DNA of 64,000 nt. It comes from Phialocephala subalpina (Eukaryota > Ascomycota > Leotiomycetes > Helotiales > Mollisiaceae). The translations under genes were made by a program, and so were the position numbers. The notes under the pieces are model-generated. The model ran no database searches and was not told the origin of the DNA. It saw nothing but the letters and a program-made list of their open reading frames with translations. Below, piece by piece: positions 58,325 through 64,000 of the stretch; the first letter of the stretch is position 1; every line of letters begins with the position of its first letter. The stretch lies in NCBI GenBank assembly GCA_900073065.1, contig FJOG01000033.1:544326-608325 (forward strand). Direction: 5' to 3'.

Positions 58325-59242
58325 TCATTCCGCCACCACTGCGACTTGTAAGCCAATCTTCATGTCTTCGCGACTACCCTGATCCTTCTGGTCACCTTCC
58401 TCTTGTTTATCATTCTCCTCCTCATGATCGCTCCGCTCTTCCTCCACGACTTGTAGCTCCCCTCTTTTCGTTCCGTACTTGATCAAGAGCTGCGCTATTT
58501 TGAATTCTCCCTCGCCCTCTGCTGCGCCCAAAACAGTCCAGTATTTCCCACAGATCAGAGGCATATTTACATCCGCTCCACACTGTCCCAACAGAAACCC
58601 AACGATTTCGTTTCTCCACGACTTGATACTTCCACAAATCGCAGCAACTAACGCACTCCCATATTTCCCATATTGCAATTGCATATTTACTTCTGCGCCC
58701 TCTTTTACCAAAAACTCGACTATCTCATTCTCTCCCCCTTGCGCAGCAGCAGCTAGCGCACTTCCCCACCTCCCTTGCAATCGCATATTCACCTCTGCTC
58801 CCTCTTTTACCAAAAACTCGACTATCTTTTTCCCTCTCCCTTGCGTAGCAGCAGCTAACGCACTCCCAAACTCCCCACATTGCAATTGCATATTCACTTC
58901 TGCCCCCTCTTTTACTAGAAACTCGACTATCTCTTTTGTTCCCCCTTGCGTAGCAGCAGCTAGCGCACTTCCATACCTCCCTTGCAATCGCATATTTACC
59001 TCTGCCCCACCCTCCTTTACTAAAAACTCAATTATCTCCTTCTTCCCCGCCCGCGCAGCAGCAGCTAGCACACTCCCATACGTCCCTTGCAATCGCATAT
59101 TTACCTCTGCCCCGCCCTCCTTTACTAAAAACTCAATTATTTCTTTCCTTCCCTCGGACGCAGCAGCAGCTAGCACACTCCCATACGTCCCTTTCAATCG
59201 CAGATTTACCTCTGCACCCTCTACATGAGGCGGGGTGCCCAT
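58325..59242 (-). CDS. Ankyrin-repeat protein, probably 5'-truncated
   Basis: The minus-strand frame (first ATG at 59242) encodes about 305 residues with seven ankyrin-type units of about 33-40 residues. Each unit has the pattern GAEVNMRLQGRYGSALAAA, a short variable stretch, then EIVEFLVKEG. Units 1-5 are nearly identical, which implies recent duplication or gene conversion. The tail is highly charged (EEERSDHEEENDKQEEGDQK). Such uniform repeats are typical of the C-terminal part of fungal NLRs, but no NACHT or HET domain precedes it: the upstream side runs directly into the hairpin-rich end of a mobile element. It is likely a severed NLR C-terminus. Confidence 0.65.
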   Translation of the reverse strand: MGTPPHVEGAEVNLRLKGTYGSVLAAAASEGRKEIIEFLVKEGGAEVNMRLQGTYGSVLAAAARAGKKEIIEFLVKEGGAEVNMRLQGRYGSALAAATQGGTKEIVEFLVKEGAEVNMQLQCGEFGSALAAATQGRGKKIVEFLVKEGAEVNMRLQGRWGSALAAAAQGGENEIVEFLVKEGAEVNMQLQYGKYGSALVAAICGSIKSWRNEIVGFLLGQCGADVNMPLICGKYWTVLGAAEGEGEFKIAQLLIKYGTKRGELQVVEEERSDHEEENDKQEEGDQKDQGSREDMKIGLQVAVVAE

Positions 59243-59325
59243 TGACGTCTTTGGGCACCCTAGTTTGGGCCTAGCTCGCCGGATCGGGGTTAGCGCTTCC
59301 GTCAATGGGCAGCGTCAATGGGCGG
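59233..59325. repeat. Hairpin-rich terminus at the element junction
   Basis: GGGTGCCC at about 59233 pairs with GGGCACCC at about 59255, and GCCCATTGACG pairs with two later copies of GTCAATGGGC at about 59302 and 59315. These nested inverted repeats lie exactly between the ankyrin gene and the RIP-mutated element, so they probably mark its end. Confidence 0.5.
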
Positions 59326-59526
59326 TGTAAGAATTGCACGTTGAAAGCTTAAAATAACGTCTGATGAATAGCTATATAGTTGAATCGACTATAATAAATA
59401 CATATTACGTGCCAAATTAAGACCGGGTTTCTTAGACGCAAGTAGGTGGGGTCTAGGGTTGGCTCATTGTCGTCGTTGCTGACAGTTATAGTGGACTGAG
59501 GCCAAATTTCAGGCAGAAACCGGAAA

Positions 59527-62500
59527 ATGGACGACTTCGAGTATAACTCAGATTATAAGGTGTTGATTTGCAGAGAGTATAAGTAGGCCGTTAAAAGACT
59601 CAAAAGACACTTAAAAGATGCTCATAAGTTGAGAACAAAAAAGGAGCAGTAGTTAATCTTGGACTAGTATAGCTCGTTGGATTTGTTACCGCCTAAGGAC
59701 GTTCGATAACCACCGTATAATTGCGCTCTATTCGAGGCACTAAGAAAGCCATTAAATGGATGGTACTATTCTAATTCGAAATGTAGTCATATATCAGTTA
59801 ATTACAAGTCTATGCGCGGGCATTGTAATAAGGAGCATAGCTGGCAGGTTAGTAAAGAAGAGTCGACCCATTAGACTAAAGTCAAAGTGCAAACGTTTTT
59901 CGGGGTTGGATTTTAACGATATTTTATTGTGAAATGCTAAAAAGAGACTTCTTTACGAGTAGAAGCAATAGAAGCAATAGACGACGATGAAAATGCCGCT
60001 ATCCGGGATCAATTGCTACGGGAATTCAACGAAATCGACGAGCGGGACACAAAACGGCTTGAGATTGCAGATTTTAAGACGGAAAAGAGCGATAATACTA
60101 GTTAGTAGAATTTTGTGCAATAGCGACCGCACTTTGGCGGTCGCAACATTAGACGTATTACTTATGCAAATAGGTTATTAGACCGGAAAGACAAGCAGTT
60201 TTAGCGCGTGAGCGAAATCGTCGATATAATGATTAAACGTGCCGTGGATGGGCTAAGCAATTTGCACGACGATACTCTATATTGGCTACGAACGGCGAAC
60301 TCGATTAAGAAGGTTGAGAACCGGTTTATAGTGCGGTTGTAGAACGAGGATAGCTTAGACCGATATATTGCTTATCTTCGGCGTTTTACTTGCTATTTAT
60401 TACGAGTGTACGTAGCGCAGAAAGAGAGGGAGAGTTGTAGACGTGATGAAAGTGAGAGCGGGGATGAAGGGTTGGTAAACGACAATGAAAAGGCTATTGT
60501 AGACGACGTTAAAGAAGATGAAGAGGGGGATGAGACTTAAGAGGCTAGTGATAATGGAGAACTTGATGTGATGAGAAACTGCTGTGAACTGACAAAATTC
60601 AGCCTAAAATAGAAATAGCTATTGCAAAATATGCTCGAGTTATTGGAATCCGGAGAAGACGAAGACACTTAAGTCCAAAAGATGAGTGCGCTTATAATAT
60701 CTATGATTTTATAGAGTTTAAAAGGCTATAATCGATTTAATAGTCCTATAATTCATTTTGCGGCTGTTTTAAGCATTATAAAAGACGAGAATCGCTTGAG
60801 GCGTAGTGACGAATATTCATATATACTCGCTGGATTCATGTATTGCGTCCGGGTTTTATTTATTGAGTATATACTCCCAGTAGTTACGAGGGTAAACCAG
60901 ATTATAATAGACATCGACCGATTTCTTGAATTGCGGAAGAAATATCTCGTAGTTAAAAGCTATAGTCTATGCAGTTTCTTAATTAAGATGTTGGGGTATA
61001 ATAAGATAATGAGCATACAAAAGATCAATTAGCCCAGTATTATTTAAACCCGGTTTAAGACGAATCGTTCGGATGGTAATATCTTGGAATTTCATGGGAA
61101 GCCACTACCGATTAAACGGTTTAAAGATGCAATTTACGATATAGTTCGAGAGGCCGAAAATATTTTGTGGCAAGATTTAATGTGAATTGCGCAAAAAAAA
61201 GACCGGTTTAAAATTAATTTAAATATAATCTAAAATGATTTATTATTAGTTGCACGAAGTGCTTTATAAGTAACAAATAAAGTTAATAAAATGAAAGATA
61301 AGAGAGAGTAAATAATAAATCAAATGTTGAAGGCTCTAAAAGACTAATAGTTATAAAATCGAAAGAAAAACACTTGGCGAATAACGAGAGTTCGCGAGTA
61401 TAAGCAATTATTAAAGCGAATTAAAGAATTGTCGCTTACTTTAAAGTATAAGGGCGGTAGTCTATTAAATCGCGGAGAAGAGATTACGCTTATTCGGTTC
61501 CGTAATAAACTTCTTTAAGAGCGTAATATATATGTGATCGGCGGACGAATTGCGTATATTACGCGGTATTATAAGTCTTAAGCACTCTTTAGTGAGGCTA
61601 AAATTATCCCACGATTTCTTTTATAGCAAATAAAACAAATTTGGGCCATATATTTAATTTACGTGTAACTATTTTCAAAGACTTTAAACTAGAAAATAAA
61701 CGGATTCCCTCGGAGTAATTATCTTTAGTATAATAAGTATAATTTATAGACTCGCGAGCACTTAATAAAAGTTTTAACCCAAGAAATCGCTATTCGATTA
61801 AAAATACGGTTAATTACGCAAAATTATCGGAATATAATTATTAAAATAAACCGCGAATATATCGGAGTCGAGTTTCTTAAGGATCTTCTTACGATTAAGG
61901 ATATATCGCATAAAGATACTGATATCGTTGTAAGTATTATAGATTTTACCGCTACTCATAGGAAAAACATTGCGGAGCGGTATAAAGTGCGTGGTAATAT
62001 TATCCGCAATTTAAGTAATAAAAGTATTCGGATCTTTAGGGCTATTGGCATATAATGGCACTAACTACTAAAATTAAATAGCAAAAAGCTATCCCTATCC
62101 GCGAAGTATTACCGTAGTTTGTCGTATAATACTCCATTAGCTAGTCTAGTTCCTAAAAGGTCGAAATTACCGTTGGGAAAACCGTAGCCCGTGGTTTTTA
62201 CTCCGCCGCTGACTAGTGTATCTCAGCCGGGGTTATTAACGCTATTGAGTTCTAATTTGTCCGAGTATAAATCACTCGAGTTAGAGCTAATAGCGTTTCT
62301 TAGTCGGCCACGGGTTGAAATAGCAACGATTAGGGTTTTACTACTTACCATGGTCCCAATTTACTCTAGAGAAGAGATTTATAACGGACTAAAGAAAGTA
62401 CTCAATTAAAAAGAGCCCGAGTTCCGTTCGAATGAATAGAAAGAGGCTGTCTTTATTGCATTGGATTAATAGACTCCATTAATTGTAGTGTTACCCACTG

Positions 62501-64000
62501 GAGGCGGTAAAACGCTGACATTTACACTTCTAACTATACTTCGGGACTTAAGTATTAGTATTGTAGTAGTACCGTTTAATGTACTCGAGAAGGACTACGT
62601 ACGGCGGCTTCGGCTTGCCTATATCGAGCATGTCGTTTAATACTATGGAGAGACGCGGTATGCCCCCGTAGTAGTAGTTAGCGCTAATCGGGCAATAACG
62701 ACCGGGTTTATTACGTATGGATCGATACTCCGGAAAAGAAAACTATTACGTCGTATAATGTTTAATAAATATCATTTTTCATTTACAACTAGTGATTACC
62801 GGCCTAAGCTACGGCAGCTCGATCATTTTTAAGTGCTCCAATGCTTTATAATCTTACTAACGACTATACTCCTATTTATTTGATTAGATGAGTTGCGAGA
62901 AGTAATATACATTTCCGATTTTCGTTTGATTCGTATAAGTATAGTTCGGGCCAATATCCGATATATAGTGCGGCGATATCCCAATAAGAGTATATTGAAG
63001 CTCGTCAAAGAAATGGCACGATTACGGCGTTTGGGACCGAGAGAGCGTAGGATTTTCTATTGCAATAGTCGAGATAAAACGGAAGAAGTAGCTAAAGTTT
63101 TAAGTTGTCCGTACTATCATTCTATAGTCGATAAAAAGGATGCAGCTATTGAGTAGTAATTACAGGATGCGGGTTTTATAGCTGCAATTAAAGCACTTAA
63201 TACTAGTGGAGATTATCCTAAAATCGTATATATTGTGTATATTAGTGTCTCGTACGGCATAATCGACTTTGCACAAGAGATTGGGCGTGGTGGACGAACT
63301 AAAGAGGACGTTGATTCGATTATTCTATTTGAAGATGCCGAATCCCAGCGGCTCGAGAAGTAAGACGTTGCAGAGTTGACGGTCGACGAGCTTACTATAT
63401 AGCGGTTTATTCAAACACGGGAATATCGACGTTTTACTATGAGTAGCTATTTAGATAAGGAAAAGTAGACTTGTAAAGAGGTTGGCGGACGGCTATGTGA
63501 TTACTGCGGAGGGGGTGTCGCTAATTAAACTGCTAGGCAAGTTCGAGTAGCTAAGGAGTTGCAATAATTTGAGGATAAAATAAATGAGGTTCAACGGCAC
63601 TATAAGTTCTACTGGGCAATATATGGGCCGAGTGAAGCAAAGTATTCGCCCGTGGAGTGTACTCGGATAAATGGAGTGAATTTGGAATAGAGCGAGTAGT
63701 TACGGGATGGGATTCGTCTCGATCGGCGGTGTCGCGATTGCTGGAAGTGTGGAATTAGCTAGTAGATTTGTAAAGGGATCGAGAATAAGTAAGTATGCCA
63801 ATAGAGTAGTGTTGCGGCGCGTTTATGGCTCAGCTGGTTTTATCTTCCCCATGGGCAGAGAGCACTCGCGGAAAGGGGCTATCGAGGCCAGAACATTATC
63901 GCATATCGGAAATGGCTTGGTCTTCGGGCTCGACAGAAAGTCTAAGGGGCTATTATCAGCAACGGGATGTGGCTCTACCTCTTATGTGAGGGCGGTTTTT
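59527..64000 (+). pseudogene. RIP-mutated OrsD-domain / RecQ-like helicase element, runs off the window
   Basis: The plus-strand reading is interrupted by dozens of TAG/TAA stops but keeps recognisable order. An OrsD (DUF3505) start MDDFEYNSDYKVLICREYK with HLKDAHKL, LPPKDV, a second CxxxH-like stretch and KVQTFFGV lies at 59527-59915. A long middle part follows. A helicase motif I LPTGGGKTLTF is at about 62490, then DYRPKLRQL, helicase-C FYCNSRDKTEEVAKVL (63055-63100), and motif VI QEIGRGGRTKEDVDS (about 63270-63310). CA and TG dinucleotides look depleted while CG is common, the RIP signature. Similar proteins occur in many copies in fungi and as telomere-linked helicases. It is inactive here; identity as a mobile element is inference. 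Confidence 0.72.

Noticed and set aside
58479..59228. Long plus-strand ORF opposite the ankyrin gene
   Set aside because: It is a 249-codon shadow frame produced by the repetitive ankyrin coding sequence.
1..64000. CRISPR array or bacterial-type operon
   Set aside because: No regularly spaced direct repeats of that kind, and genes have spliceosomal introns.

Overview
The window is nuclear DNA from a filamentous ascomycete (Pezizomycotina, plausibly a leotiomycete, although the class cannot be fixed from sequence alone). The signs are short GT-AG introns, fungal-specific families (PTH11-like membrane protein, Zn2Cys6 regulators, NACHT protein, GH55 and GH64 glucanases) and transposon relics with the CpA/TpG loss typical of repeat-induced point mutation (RIP).

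Layout. 0-12 kb is gene-poor and damaged: a degenerate arrestin-like gene, an intact PTH11-like membrane protein, an intact short-chain dehydrogenase, a family 2 glycosyltransferase with a premature stop, a frameshift and an inverted 3' end, and a galactose-oxidase-like relic followed by a perfect 250-bp tandem duplication. 12-17 kb holds a large NACHT protein between repeat-like flanks. 17-28 kb has a lectin-like type I membrane protein, a sugar transporter, a tiny membrane ORF and a prolyl-iminopeptidase-like hydrolase with a frameshift. 48.7-54.5 kb carries a divergent pair of beta-1,3-glucan enzymes (GH55-WSC and GH64 with a CBM6-like domain). 54.5-64 kb is repeat-rich: a 504-bp foldback element, a Zn2Cys6 regulator pseudogene, an ankyrin-repeat gene cut off at its 5' side, and a RIP-mutated OrsD/RecQ-helicase element that runs off the end.

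The main interest is 31.1-47.3 kb. It holds seven adjacent genes: a peroxisomal-type 2,4-dienoyl-CoA reductase, an AtuA-like (DUF1446, acyclic terpene utilisation) protein, an acyl-CoA dehydrogenase ending in SRL, a Zn2Cys6 regulator, a hotdog thioesterase, an acyl-CoA ligase and a cytochrome P450. They read as a catabolic cluster: oxidise a lipophilic substrate, activate it with CoA, and shorten it by peroxisomal beta-oxidation-like steps. Two divergent intergenic regions contain the perfect palindrome TCGGCGCCGA, and close variants lie upstream of the dehydrogenase and the thioesterase, so this is a candidate binding site for the cluster's regulator. The substrate is unknown.

Exon models were joined by eye at splice consensus sites. 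For the SDR, PTH11-like, NACHT, lectin-like, dienoyl-CoA reductase, AtuA, regulator, thioesterase, P450 and GH55 genes the summed exon lengths are exact multiples of three, which supports them. Single-base breaks in several other genes may be real decay or base-calling errors.
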